Assembly (NCBI RefSeq): GCF_002584985.1
Contig: NZ_NUPZ01000035.1
Coordinates: 16,386 to 80,385 of the forward strand
Origin: Bacillus sp. AFS029637
GTDB taxonomy: Bacteria > Bacillota > Bacilli > Bacillales > Bacillaceae_G
Reading direction: 5' to 3'
DNA length: 64,000 bases
The position numbers and the translations under genes are program-made. Shown here piece after piece: positions 35,602 to 44,211 of this stretch. Position 1 is the first letter of the stretch; every line of letters begins with the position of its first letter. Under the pieces are notes generated by a model. It was not told where the DNA came from. It did not search any database and saw nothing but the letters and a program-made list of their open reading frames with translations.

Positions 35602-35758
35602 GTGATTAAGGCAAGTGTATGTGTTATTAAGCATCAATTGGAATTATTGGTTGATGAAAAAGAATGTAATTGCGGAAGAGCTGGTAAATGGCCCGCAATT
35701 TACAGATAATCTACTTAGTTTTACGTATGAGCGCTTTGAAACAAAAATGCTATTTTAG
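35602..35758 (+). pseudogene. frameshifted small gene
   Basis: AAAGGAAG precedes GTG ATT AAG; the first frame (IKASVCVIKHQLELLVDEKE) stops at 35709. An overlapping frame from 35654 (KKNVIAEELVNGPQFTDNLL, then SFTYERFETKMLF) runs to 35758. The two frames look like halves of one protein. The opening resembles the first strand of NUDIX hydrolases, a weak hint only. The surroundings (35329-35601, 35759-35874) show nothing else. Confidence 0.4.
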
Positions 35759-35874
35759 TAGGAAGAGGATAATATGAAGTTAAGAGTTAGACTATGATGT
35801 GGTGTATAAAACTTGAAATAAAGGTTTAACAAAACGGTATGGACAGTGCTAACCGTAATTTTTTATAAATTTAT

Positions 35875-35902
35875 AAAACTTTTCCATAGAGTGCTTCGTC
35901 TA
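35875..35902 (+). promoter_or_regulatory. ECF-type promoter, probably autoregulated
   Basis: AAAACT at 35875-35880 and CGTCTA at 35897-35902, with 17 nt between AAAC and CGTC, the pattern of Bacillus ECF sigma promoters (xAAC-N16/17-CGTC). It lies just ahead of the ECF sigma gene. Confidence 0.6.
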
Positions 35903-35925
35903 ATATATGGGAAGGAGGAAATGAT

Positions 35926-36459
35926 GTGGATGAATTAATGGTAGAAGCGTTTGAAATAGAAGATAAGGAACTTCTTATCGACGAAATAATGAACAAGTAT
36001 GGACAAGAAGTGCTACAGCTTGTGTATTCATATGTGAATAATAAAGAGGTTGCTGAGGATTTAACGCAAGATATATTTGTGAAATGTTATAAATCTCTTC
36101 ATACATATAAAGGAAAATCGAATGTGAAAACGTGGTTGTGGAGAATCGCGATTAATCATTGTAAGGATTATATAAAAAGTTGGTACAACAAGAAGGTAAT
36201 CGTTACAGAAGATGAATTTACGTATATAGGGAGTCAAAAAGAAAGTGTTGAACAGACTGTTATTCAAAATGCTGAGGATAGTAGGCTGGCTTCTGCAGTA
36301 ATGAATTTACCGATAAAATATCGAGAAGTCATTTATCTATTTTATTATGAAGAATTATCAATTAAAGAGATTGCTACTGTAATAGAAGTGAAGGAAAATA
36401 CGATAAAAACGAGACTGAAAAAAGCTAAGGAGCTTTTGAAGAAAGGATTGGAGGAATAA
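35926..36459 (+). CDS. ECF-type RNA polymerase sigma factor, 177 aa
   Basis: Region 2 (about 28-95: DLTQDIFVKCYKSLHTYKGK, VKTWLWRIAINHCKDY) and region 4 (about 120-172: LPIKYREVIYLFYYEELSI, KEIATVIEVKENTIKTRLKK) of extracytoplasmic-function sigma factors. GTG start with AGGAGG at 7 nt. No classical anti-sigma factor follows; the next genes encode a PadR-like protein and a RodA-like protein 4 and 7 nt away, so all three form one operon with an ECF-type promoter in front. Target genes probably concern the cell wall. Confidence 0.92.
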   Translation: MDELMVEAFEIEDKELLIDEIMNKYGQEVLQLVYSYVNNKEVAEDLTQDIFVKCYKSLHTYKGKSNVKTWLWRIAINHCKDYIKSWYNKKVIVTEDEFTYIGSQKESVEQTVIQNAEDSRLASAVMNLPIKYREVIYLFYYEELSIKEIATVIEVKENTIKTRLKKAKELLKKGLEE

Positions 36460-36463
36460 TCAA

Positions 36464-36871
36464 ATGGAAGATCGATTAAAAGGCCTGCGAAAATCAATGG
36501 AGAATACAACTTTTAAACATTTGAGTTTTTCTGATCAGCACAAGAAGCAGGTGCGCGAAAAAATCAATCAATCGTTCGAAAAGGAAGAGGATATCCTTTT
36601 AGCAGTGTTGCAACTTCTTATGAATGAAAAAACAGGTTATGAATTGATGCAATTGTTGCGGGGGAGAGGGATTCAAAAATTCGAAGGCAATGAAGGGTCT
36701 CTATACACTGTATTACATCGTCTAGAACAAAATCGCTTTATCCAATCTAGCTGGGATCACGCAGGAGCTAAATATTATCAATTAAACGATAAAGGAAGAA
36801 AGATGCTAAGAAAGGCAGAAAAAAATGCTACGAAGGCACAATTTATATTAAAAGGCTTAGTACAGGAGTGA
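36464..36871 (+). CDS. PadR-like winged-helix protein with N-terminal extension, 135 aa
   Basis: Residues 40-130 are a PadR winged helix (LLAVLQLLMNEKTGYELMQL, GSLYTVLHRLEQNRFI, KYYQLNDKGRKML). The first 38 residues (DRLKGLRKSMENTTFKHLSF, DQHKKQVREKI) resemble the cytoplasmic N-terminal segment of ECF anti-sigma factors in this genus. The fusion, directly after an ECF sigma gene, suggests it binds the sigma factor as well as DNA; that is inference. No membrane segment. 4 nt separate it from the sigma gene. Confidence 0.8.
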   Translation: MEDRLKGLRKSMENTTFKHLSFSDQHKKQVREKINQSFEKEEDILLAVLQLLMNEKTGYELMQLLRGRGIQKFEGNEGSLYTVLHRLEQNRFIQSSWDHAGAKYYQLNDKGRKMLRKAEKNATKAQFILKGLVQE

Positions 36872-36878
36872 GGCGAAA

Positions 36879-38150
36879 TTGAATAAAAAAGGGGAACGTT
36901 TTTTAAAAGAAGTTACGAATCATATTAAATCAAAAGAAGCGAAGAGCTTTGTGGCAACTGAACTAGACTTTCACTTGAAACAGGCGAAGAATATGTGGAT
37001 GGATAAAGGGTTAAGTGAGGAAGTTGCGGAAGATAAGGCTGTTGAACAAATGGGAAGTCCGGTTAAACTTGGGCAAGAACTTAATAAACTACATAAGCCA
37101 AAGATTGATTGGTTCTTAATTGGTTTATTAGTGGCTGCGATGGGGTTAGGGTTTTTGCCGGTTATAGCCTTTGGATATATGAATGATTTACTAATGAATA
37201 AGGTGATATCTGTTGTTCTTAGTATTGCAACAGCATTAGGGATGATGCTGATTGATTATCGGAAGTTAGAGAGATTTGGATGGTTGTTTTATACAATTGG
37301 GGTACTTATTTTGTTAATGTTATACTGTTTTCCGAATGCTGGGATGCTTGGAGAACCGATAATAAAAGTTGGTCCTATTGCAATTGACCGTTTAATGGCA
37401 GTGCCGTTCTTTTTTCTAGCTTGGGCTTCTTTTTTCAATAACAATAGATTGAAAGTTAGGTATCTTGTAGTGTTGTATTTATTTTCTTTGTATTTATTCT
37501 TAATTGGCGCAGCTTTTTCAGTGATTTTTATTTATATCACGATGGTATTCGTTATGCTTTGGTGGAGTAAGTTAGGAAAGAAAACGGCGTTAATTATTAC
37601 GGTTGTACCAATCTGTTTATTGATTATAGGGGCCTCTTTTTCCTGGCCCACAGTAAAAGGAGTTTATTTGGATAGATTTTTAGGGTATTTGAATCCAGAG
37701 CGTGATGCACAAGGCGCAGGATTTATGTATATACGTTTAAAAGAAGTAATGTCGTCAGCAGGTTGGTTTGGTACATATGGAGATGTAAAGTTCATCCCTA
37801 ATCCAGATACTGATTTTGTATTTGCAAGTTTGACGTATTATTATGGATATGTGCTAGCACTGATTCTTGTCTTGATTCTTTCTCTTTTTGTAGTAAGGTT
37901 AGTGTTCATATCTTATAAAATAAATGATCGGTATGGTAAATTGCTGCTCGTTGGCGGGATGACCCTTTTTATAGTTCAATTCATTTATAACGTGGGCATG
38001 ATATTAGGCTTATTGCCGATTGTTTCCATATCACTACCCTTTATTAGTTATGGCGTAACACCTACTTTATTTCATGCGCTTTTAATGGGGATTGTGTTAA
38101 GTGTGTATCGCCGCAAAGATATGTCGTTTAGAATGAGAAAAACACCTTGA
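36879..38150 (+). CDS. HAAS-domain/FtsW-RodA (SEDS) fusion membrane protein, 423 aa
   Basis: Residues 1-75 form a HAAS/DUF1700-like helical segment (FLKEVTNHIKSKEAKSF, EEVAEDKAVEQMGSPVKLG) normally found in membrane proteins paired with PadR regulators. The rest has about ten helices of the SEDS family, with NPERDAQGAGFMYIRLKE, PDTDFVFA (Asp312 matching the catalytic Asp of RodA/FtsW) and LPFISYGVTPTLFHALLMG. The Glu-rich GEE that usually follows TDF is replaced by YYYG. A glycan polymerase or a derived sensor is possible. TTG start with GAGGCGA upstream. Confidence 0.85.
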   Translation: MNKKGERFLKEVTNHIKSKEAKSFVATELDFHLKQAKNMWMDKGLSEEVAEDKAVEQMGSPVKLGQELNKLHKPKIDWFLIGLLVAAMGLGFLPVIAFGYMNDLLMNKVISVVLSIATALGMMLIDYRKLERFGWLFYTIGVLILLMLYCFPNAGMLGEPIIKVGPIAIDRLMAVPFFFLAWASFFNNNRLKVRYLVVLYLFSLYLFLIGAAFSVIFIYITMVFVMLWWSKLGKKTALIITVVPICLLIIGASFSWPTVKGVYLDRFLGYLNPERDAQGAGFMYIRLKEVMSSAGWFGTYGDVKFIPNPDTDFVFASLTYYYGYVLALILVLILSLFVVRLVFISYKINDRYGKLLLVGGMTLFIVQFIYNVGMILGLLPIVSISLPFISYGVTPTLFHALLMGIVLSVYRRKDMSFRMRKTP

Positions 38151-38212
38151 TACTTATTATAAGTTGTATATAAAATTCATTACTATGATCAAGTACAAAC
38201 GTAAATAGTTAG

Positions 38213-38243
38213 TAGAAGAGGGCTATGATAAATAACCCTCTTC
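38213..38243. terminator. hairpin between convergent genes
   Basis: AGAAGAGGG / CCCTCTTCT nine-base stem; T content after it is modest on both strands. Probably serves both convergent units. Confidence 0.55.
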
Positions 38244-38248
38244 TATGT

Positions 38249-38812
38249 TTAAATAAGCGAACTCGCTTTCATAGAAGTACATAATTCAGAACGAGAGATT
38301 GTTTCAGCTAGTTGTTGTAAATAGGAGTATTCTTCCGCGTCTTTTTCGGAAGTGTTCGGATCTAATAAAGGTGAAGATAGAAGTACATCAATTGTAAGTA
38401 TGTCTGCATCATGAGAAATGATGTTATAACCTGCAAATACAGGTCGTTTTAAGTCCTTTACTTTTTGAATCATCTGATGGAATTTCGTAATACTTATATT
38501 GATTGTAGATAATGGAAAGCATTTTTGGGCGGGATTCTCGATGGTTTTTCTAATTTTATAATCGTATACGTAATAGTATTTTTCTTGCTGCTCAAGTGCT
38601 TGCAACTCTTTCGTTAATAAATGGTATTTGTCTGTAAGCCCAGTTGTGAGTGCATCATGTTCTTCACCAACTAATAATGTGAAAGGTCTTGGTGATGAGA
38701 TTGCAAGAGGGCGGACATTTAAATCGGTAAAAGTAGGATTAGACTGTAAGATGGTATGTAATTTTTCAGTAGGAAACACGCCGTCATAAATGGCGATAAA
38801 ATAATGGTTCAT
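38249..38812 (-). CDS. hypothetical protein, 187 aa
   Basis: Soluble protein starting NHYFIAIYDGVFPTEKLHTI, with mixed alpha/beta character and a helical acidic C-terminus (KDAEEYSYLQQLAETISR). No catalytic motif or family recognised. AAGGAG precedes the ATG. It lies downstream of helD on the same strand but after a terminator, so it may be partly co-transcribed. Confidence 0.65.
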   Translation of the reverse strand: MNHYFIAIYDGVFPTEKLHTILQSNPTFTDLNVRPLAISSPRPFTLLVGEEHDALTTGLTDKYHLLTKELQALEQQEKYYYVYDYKIRKTIENPAQKCFPLSTINISITKFHQMIQKVKDLKRPVFAGYNIISHDADILTIDVLLSSPLLDPNTSEKDAEEYSYLQQLAETISRSELCTSMKASSLI

Positions 38813-38882
38813 TTTTTCACTCCTTAACTTTTTCTAAACTGATATATTCTATTTTTAAGGTGTAAATCCTGCATAAAAAAGA

Positions 38883-38908
38883 AACACCTTGATTTGTATC
38901 AAGGTGTT
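38883..38908 (-). terminator. terminator overlapping the 3' end of helD
   Basis: AACACCTTGAT / ATCAAGGTGTT stem; the helD stop codon lies in the first arm, and TTTCTTTTTT follows on the minus strand. Confidence 0.85.
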
Positions 38909-41232
38909 GTAATAAGCTCAAAACTCTTCGAATCAGCCCCAAGTACAAAAGGACTAACTTCGCCAACGCTATAAAGTTGCAATTCATGCATCGCACGCGT
39001 ACAAGCAGTGTAGAACAATCTACGAACGCTCTCATCGCTGTACACATTTTTAGAAGCATCGTAAATAATAACAGCGTCAAATTCGATACCTTTTGCTAAA
39101 TAAGCAGGGATCACGACAATGCCTTGTTCGTATTCAGCAGAGGTGCTCTTCACAAGTTTAATATCTTCAATGTTACGAAGTGCCTCGTAAGCAGCGGCAC
39201 TTTCAGCTGCAGATTTACATATAATTGCGATCGTATTATGTTGTTGTTTTTGAAGTTCAGCAACTTTGGAAGTAATACGGTCGTGCAGTTCGCTGTAATT
39301 AGAAACTGTAGTTACTGTAGGTTTCTCACCGTCACGTTCAAATGCATTAATTTTCTTTCCTTCTGGTACGAGATTACGTGTAAATTCAATAATCGGTTTT
39401 GTTGAGCGATAGCTACGAGTTAAGTTAATACCGTTTGTTTCATCTGGCCCGTATAAATTCGTAAGTGTATTGAAATTAACTGTTTCACTCGCATGAGCAA
39501 ATATCGCTTGGTTAAAGTCCCCAAGTACTGTCATTTTTGCAGCAGGGAAGAGACGTTTTAAAAACTCGAACTGAAACGGAGAGTAATCTTGCGCTTCGTC
39601 TACGAGTACGTGCTTAATGGATCTGTTCGTTTGGAAACCTTCAATTAATTCTTTTAAAAGTAAAAATGGAGTCGCGTCCTCGTAATATAGTTTTCCTTCA
39701 TCGAGCATGTTCACTGTTAATGAGCAAATGTCGTCCCATTCTTTCGGCTTTTCGCCAGTAACCCATGATGAATCTGTGAAGAGTTGTTTATATATGCCTG
39801 TGAAATTGATGAAGCGTAGTGTTTGAACACCTTTACGAAGTGGCTTCAATTTTTTACGGACAATCATACGTCCAAGTACTTTCGTTTCTTGTTCATAATC
39901 ATTAAAGGAGTTGTCGTCAAACTCACCTTTTTTCTGCAAGTATTTATAAGCTTTTTGATACTCATCTTTACTAAGTAGTTCAATTTCTTCTTCTACCCAA
40001 GGCTTTTTCAATTCTGTTTTTTCAAGTTCATCTATTTGTTTATTTAGCCAATCCGTTAACTTCTCAATTCGACTATGGAAGCGGAGGGAGGAATCAGTAT
40101 TATAAAATTGCTCTGCGATTTCTTTAGCAGAGGCAATCAGTTTTCCTCTAAATTTCATTCCTCTAAATAGCATGCCAGACGATTCTAGAGATTGTCTGTA
40201 CGTTCTAATCATCTCGAAAAATTGAGTAGATGCTTTAAAGCGAATGCTCGCATTTCTAGTTTTATAGGCAGGACTATTCGTTTCAGTTAGCATATATTCT
40301 AATTGCTCGTAAGGGTCTTCTACGTCAAATGAATTGCTTAGTCTATGATTTAAATATTCCTGGAATGTTACTTGTTGCATATTCTCTTCACCAAGTTCAG
40401 GTAGTACGTTAGAAACGTAGCTGTTGAACATAGAGTTAGGGGAGAAGAGAATAATTTGATCGGCTTTTAACCATTCGCGATATTTATATAGTAAATAGGC
40501 GATTCGCTGCAGGGCAGCTGACGTTTTACCACTACCAGCAGCTCCTTGAACGATAAGTAGTCGTCCTTCGTCGTGCCTTATAATTTCATTTTGTTCGCGC
40601 TGAATCGTCGCAACGATACTTTGCATATGTTTGTTCGTACCTTTTCCGAGCGCTTGTTGCAAGATTTCATCACCAATTGTAAGGCTCGTATCGAACATAG
40701 AATCAATTACGCCGTCTTGAATAATGTATTGTAGCTTTTTCTCCACATTGCCGTGGATTACGCCTCCTGGTGTACTGTACTCAGCCGGTCCTGGTGGATA
40801 ATCATAGTAGACACTTGAAATTGGCGCGCGCCAATCGTATATGAGAAAATTTTCTCCGCTTGCGTCGGTAAGGGTAGCCACGCCGATATAAATTTGCTCT
40901 GCGGCTTGTTCGCCTTCTTCTGTAAAATCAATGCGTCCGAAGTAAGGTGCTTTCTGCATACGTTTTAGTGCAGCAAGTCGATTGAAAGTGTGCTTATGTG
41001 TAATTTGTGTTACAGCGAGTGATTGGGCTTGTTGTCTTAAGTTGATAACTGTTTCAAGATAATCATCAAAAGTATCAGTATTAACTTTTACGTCATCCCA
41101 AAAGTGCTTACGAATGTTGATTACTTCTGCTCGGCGTCTGCCAGTTTCGTTTTCTAGCTTATCAATTTGTTGCGCAATCGTTTCGATTACGGTATCCAAT
41201 CGTTTTTGCTCTAAATCAAGTTTTTTGTTCAT
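38899..41232 (-). CDS. helD: HelD, RNA polymerase recycling ATPase, 777 aa
   Basis: UvrD/Rep-type superfamily-1 ATPase of typical HelD length. An N-terminal helical arm (EQKRLDTVIETIAQQIDKLE, RRRAEVINIRKHFW) enters the polymerase secondary channel. The motor has Walker A VQGAAGSGKTSAALQRIAYL, Walker B HVLVDEAQDYSPFQ, motif IV-like NLTRSYRS, and the C-terminal GIEFDAVIIYDA and RLFYTACTRAMHEL. It frees stalled RNA polymerase from DNA using ATP and acts in the cytosol. AAAGGAG precedes the ATG. Confidence 0.93.
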   Translation of the reverse strand: MNKKLDLEQKRLDTVIETIAQQIDKLENETGRRRAEVINIRKHFWDDVKVNTDTFDDYLETVINLRQQAQSLAVTQITHKHTFNRLAALKRMQKAPYFGRIDFTEEGEQAAEQIYIGVATLTDASGENFLIYDWRAPISSVYYDYPPGPAEYSTPGGVIHGNVEKKLQYIIQDGVIDSMFDTSLTIGDEILQQALGKGTNKHMQSIVATIQREQNEIIRHDEGRLLIVQGAAGSGKTSAALQRIAYLLYKYREWLKADQIILFSPNSMFNSYVSNVLPELGEENMQQVTFQEYLNHRLSNSFDVEDPYEQLEYMLTETNSPAYKTRNASIRFKASTQFFEMIRTYRQSLESSGMLFRGMKFRGKLIASAKEIAEQFYNTDSSLRFHSRIEKLTDWLNKQIDELEKTELKKPWVEEEIELLSKDEYQKAYKYLQKKGEFDDNSFNDYEQETKVLGRMIVRKKLKPLRKGVQTLRFINFTGIYKQLFTDSSWVTGEKPKEWDDICSLTVNMLDEGKLYYEDATPFLLLKELIEGFQTNRSIKHVLVDEAQDYSPFQFEFLKRLFPAAKMTVLGDFNQAIFAHASETVNFNTLTNLYGPDETNGINLTRSYRSTKPIIEFTRNLVPEGKKINAFERDGEKPTVTTVSNYSELHDRITSKVAELQKQQHNTIAIICKSAAESAAAYEALRNIEDIKLVKSTSAEYEQGIVVIPAYLAKGIEFDAVIIYDASKNVYSDESVRRLFYTACTRAMHELQLYSVGEVSPFVLGADSKSFELITTP

Positions 41233-41267
41233 ACGCTAAGCACTCCTTTAAAAGTGAAAAATAGAGG

Positions 41268-41430
41268 TTGACTGAAAATGAATTTTGTTGTACAATTAAG
41301 ATACGGATAAATACATTCTTTTATTTTTGAAGAATGCGTTTCTGTACTAATTTAACATAGTTTTTGAATTTAATCAATGATAATGAGATAAACCTTGGTT
41401 CCGTGTGTGATGGAATCAAGGTTTTTTGTT
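41268..41430 (+). ncRNA. candidate small RNA, about 125 nt, with own promoter and terminator
   Basis: TTGACT (41268-41273), a 17-nt spacer and TACAAT (41291-41296) form a near-consensus sigma-A promoter. A perfect 12-bp-class terminator AACCTTGGTTCC / GGAATCAAGGTT with T run lies at 41391-41430. Between them no ORF longer than a few codons exists, and a CATTCTT/AAGAATG stem occurs near 41314-41336. It is divergent from helD. Transcript of about 41303-41428; family unknown. Confidence 0.55.
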
Positions 41431-41474
41431 GTAGATTATAGTCTGTTAGTTGAAAAAGAGCAGATAATAAAAAA

Positions 41475-42092
41475 TCAGTTTTGTGGTGGAATATATTCAC
41501 CTGTTGTTACATGAAAACCAGCTGCTTGCATTTTTGTCTGTTCTTTATTCCAACCTATTACTAGCATTAGGGGGATGTTCATCTCAGTGTCTTTTTTGAG
41601 CATGAAATTATAACCTTTTGCCCAATCTTTACCGGGATAGATAGCGCATGATTTTAATGCTTTTTTTAGTAACTGGGGAGAATCGTAGTTAATGTCTTCT
41701 AATCTGATGAACTCTTCTTTAGGATAAGGCGAAGTACCTTCCCTGGTTACATCCTGTGCTTGAACAATTTTCCCCTCATAGATAGTAATTAAAAACATTT
41801 TATTCGTATCTGGCACTCCAAAATCAATATTCCAGTATTTTCTTTTACCGTTACTTCCGATTGCCTTCCCAGGCTTATCTTTGTCAATATTAACTGCCTG
41901 TAAAAATTGAGCGTTTTTATTCCATTTAAGTGCAGAAGTAGATGCTAACTCAATAGCCTGTTTTAATGATAATTCTTTGTGCTCAAAGATTGTTAATGTA
42001 TCTGCACCTAACTTTATTGAACGGGCATACGTTTTTTCGGAAGTTCCGATAGAAATTATCAAAAGTAAGACGATAAAGATTATTTTTTTCAT
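41475..42092 (-). CDS. secreted hypothetical protein, 205 aa
   Basis: Signal peptide (IIFIVLLLIISIGTSEKTYA, cleavage near 24) followed by a soluble domain with helix-strand repeats (LSLKQAIELASTSALKWNKN, KYWNIDFGVPDTNKMFLITI, YEGKIVQAQDV), a little like PepSY/propeptide folds, but I cannot assign it. Near the C-terminus is MQAAGFHVTTGEYIPPQN. AAAGGTG precedes the ATG. Probably extracellular or wall-associated; no partner gene evident. Confidence 0.65.
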   Translation of the reverse strand: MKKIIFIVLLLIISIGTSEKTYARSIKLGADTLTIFEHKELSLKQAIELASTSALKWNKNAQFLQAVNIDKDKPGKAIGSNGKRKYWNIDFGVPDTNKMFLITIYEGKIVQAQDVTREGTSPYPKEEFIRLEDINYDSPQLLKKALKSCAIYPGKDWAKGYNFMLKKDTEMNIPLMLVIGWNKEQTKMQAAGFHVTTGEYIPPQN

Positions 42093-42241
42093 TTCCGTAC
42101 ACCTTTTTAGTATATATTTTTGCCAAATTGTTTGAAATTATCCTACGCGTTAACTCAGTAGGGCGTATGCTATGAAGTGGGCCTTACGATCTAAAGAGGG
42201 GAGAGTCTTGCTACCTAAAATAACTTGATTAACGCAAAATA

Positions 42242-42271
42242 AAAAAGCTTGGGGCTACCCAAGCTTTTTTC
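42242..42271. terminator. bidirectional terminator after prsA
   Basis: AAAAAAGCTTGG / CCAAGCTTTTTT stem, with A and T tracts on both sides. Confidence 0.88.
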
Positions 42272-42277
42272 ACTTCA

Positions 42278-43138
42278 TTATTTCTTTTCTTCTTTTTTAT
42301 CGTCAGTTTTTTTCTCTTCGAAAAGATCTTTGAAATCTTTATCTTCAACTTTTACGTCAGCTTTTTTGATTTCTTTCATCATAAGATCGTTCATGAATTC
42401 GCCATCTTGCATTTTCTTTTGAACTAAATCTTTTTTGATGTCAGCTTTAGATTGATCGAATGATTTTTCTGGTTCTTTAATGTCTGTTACTTTAATGATG
42501 TGGTAACCGAATTGTGATTTTACAGGTTCGCTTACTTCATCTTTTTTCAGTTTGTAAGCAGCATCTTCGAATTCTTTAACCATTTTACCAGGTCCGAAGA
42601 ATCCTAAGTCTCCACCTTTTTCTTTTGAACCAGTATCTTCAGAGTATTGTTTCGCTAACTCTTCGAAAGATTTACCTTGTCCAAGTTCTTCTTTAACCTT
42701 TTTCGCAGTTGCTTCATCTTTTACAAGAATGTGGCTTGCTTTAATTTCAGGCTTGTAGTTGTCTTTTAGTTCTTTATCAGTGATTGTTTTTTCAACTGCT
42801 TTTTCTTGAGCTAATTGAGCACGCACACCATCTTTTATAGTTTCTTCTTTAATACCTTGTTGTTTTAATAGTGTATCGAATTGATCACCGTATTGTTTTT
42901 TCATTTCATCGAACTTTTTGTCTACATCTTTGTCTTCAACTTTGTAGTTGTTAATAAGTACTTTTTCCATAACCATGTTATTTAGTACTTGTTTACCAGC
43001 TTGAGTTTTCATTTGATCGTAGAATTCTTCTTTTGTAATGTCACCAGCTTTAGAGGTAACGATTTTTTCTGATGATGTTCCACATGCTGATAAGGCAATC
43101 ACACTTGTAGCGGCTAATGCAAGCATAGCTTTCTTCAT
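42278..43138 (-). CDS. prsA: PrsA foldase lipoprotein, 286 aa
   Basis: Lipobox ALSAC (Cys19) after a typical signal. The central parvulin (PpiC) domain runs about 133-230: [51 protein letters not shown] and [11 protein letters not shown] charged C-terminal tail ends [11 protein letters not shown]. PrsA folds exported proteins at the trans side of the membrane and is needed for secretion. It has a long upstream region with a palindrome at 43186. The position near hpr, hit and ecs is as in other bacilli. Confidence 0.95.
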   Translation of the reverse strand: MKKAMLALAATSVIALSACGTSSEKIVTSKAGDITKEEFYDQMKTQAGKQVLNNMVMEKVLINNYKVEDKDVDKKFDEMKKQYGDQFDTLLKQQGIKEETIKDGVRAQLAQEKAVEKTITDKELKDNYKPEIKASHILVKDEATAKKVKEELGQGKSFEELAKQYSEDTGSKEKGGDLGFFGPGKMVKEFEDAAYKLKKDEVSEPVKSQFGYHIIKVTDIKEPEKSFDQSKADIKKDLVQKKMQDGEFMNDLMMKEIKKADVKVEDKDFKDLFEEKKTDDKKEEKK

Positions 43139-43459
43139 TCGATAAACACTCCTACTATTATGTATTTTTAATTTATCCTACACCAATGAACTCAAGTTCA
43201 TAAGAGCCCGATTAAGTCTCACTGATACTTTTGCTTTTTATACACTGGTAAAGCGCGCTTAACAGGGCTTACCGAGGCTGAGGATAAAGTTTTGATGGAT
43301 GTTTTGTTCTATAGTATAAGCAATATGTACAGAATTTAATATATCATATTTCGACGTCTTTTCCTATTGATAAAGAAAAATTAACCATATCGTGTCAGAT
43401 TTTGAAAGTGTTCCATAGTGGGCATATGCCGCATATACAGAAAAGAGGAGGGGATGGGG
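43139..43459. other. prsA upstream region
   Basis: About 320 nt. It contains the palindrome at 43186-43201 close to prsA and a GC-richer stretch around 43240-43285 with GCGCGC and GGGCTTACC words; no gene is supported. A structured prsA leader is possible. Confidence 0.35.
43186..43201. promoter_or_regulatory. palindrome in the prsA leader
   Basis: ATGAACT-CA-AGTTCAT, perfect 7-bp arms, about 50 nt before the prsA start. It could be an operator or an RNA hairpin; I do not recognise the regulator. Confidence 0.4.
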
Positions 43460-43531
43460 ATGAATTCTCAACTTATTTTATTACTTGTACTGTTTATTTT
43501 ATTGGTTATAGTAGGTATAATTTGCTTATAG
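43460..43531 (+). CDS. mini membrane protein, 23 aa (YjcZ-like in style)
   Basis: AGGAGGGG at 43446-43453 precedes an ATG; the peptide NSQLILLLVLFILLVIVGII plus two residues is a single hydrophobic helix. It resembles the C-terminal half of YjcZ-type sporulation peptides (LIVVLFILLIIVG). A hairpin follows within 15 nt. The strong ribosome binding site argues for translation in spite of the length. Confidence 0.55.
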   Translation: MNSQLILLLVLFILLVIVGIICL

Positions 43532-43535
43532 AGGA

Positions 43536-43567
43536 AAAAAATGAGGAAGGGGCTTTCCTTCCTCACT
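43536..43567. terminator. hairpin/terminator
   Basis: TGAGGAAGG / CCTTCCTCA stem; on the minus strand seven T follow, ending the two-helix protein gene; on the plus strand the tail is weak. Confidence 0.75.
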
Positions 43568-43757
43568 TTCCATGAAATATAATTTCTATATAACTAGAAA
43601 TTAATAAAATTGTTATACATACATTAATAACCCGAAAGACACCGGGTTGGCGGCTCGCAGTTATTTGTTTTCGTTCACACAGTGTATGTGTCATGAAATT
43701 CGTGTAAAATATAACAAGAAGTGCGAATGCGACAAAAACAACTGTTATAAGTGTCAT
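43563..43757 (-). CDS. small two-helix membrane protein, 64 aa
   Basis: Two membrane helices (ITVVFVAFALLVIFYTNFM and FRVINVCITILLISSYIEII) flank a basic loop CERKQITASRQ. AAGGAGG lies ahead of the ATG. No family recognised. It sits between prsA and yhaI where bacilli carry short variable genes. Confidence 0.7.
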   Translation of the reverse strand: MTLITVVFVAFALLVIFYTNFMTHTLCERKQITASRQPGVFRVINVCITILLISSYIEIIFHGK

Positions 43758-43870
43758 GAGGCGAGACCTCCTTTTGGCTAAAATACATATATATATTGTA
43801 TCACACGATATTTTGTTCGTGTTACAAAATTCAGAAATAGAAGACTTTGTGTTAGAAAGTGAGGGAGAAA

Positions 43871-44206
43871 ATGGACGTTGTTAGAAGATTAGAACAAGCT
43901 GAATACTACGTAGACCTACTATTTAAAATGATTGATGAAGAAAAGTGTCCATTTTATTCTTTGATCATAAAGAAAAAAGCTCGTAAAAAAGATATTGAAC
44001 GTATACTGCAACTTTGTGAAATGTTGAACGAACAATACGTAGTGGAGAAAGCAGAAGGGCTTTTATTGTTCGATGCGCTGTTAGATCAATTTGAAAAAGC
44101 GCTTCCACATCAGCTCGAAGTATACGAAACTGCGGAAGCGCTAGCAAAACAAGGTTTATTTAAACCACTTATGAATGAATTTTTAAGCATGATTGCGAAA
44201 AAATAA
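43871..44206 (+). CDS. yhaI: YhaI-like DUF1878 protein, 111 aa
   Basis: Helical soluble protein with VVRRLEQAEYYVDLLFKMID at the start and LLDQFEKALPHQLEVYETAE in the middle, matching DUF1878/YhaI. It sits beside hpr, as yhaI does in B. subtilis. The ATG at 43871 follows GAGGGAG; a GTG at 43859 would swallow that site. Convergent with hpr with only a few bases between stops. Function unknown. Confidence 0.8.
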   Translation: MDVVRRLEQAEYYVDLLFKMIDEEKCPFYSLIIKKKARKKDIERILQLCEMLNEQYVVEKAEGLLLFDALLDQFEKALPHQLEVYETAEALAKQGLFKPLMNEFLSMIAKK

Positions 44207-44211
44207 ATAGA

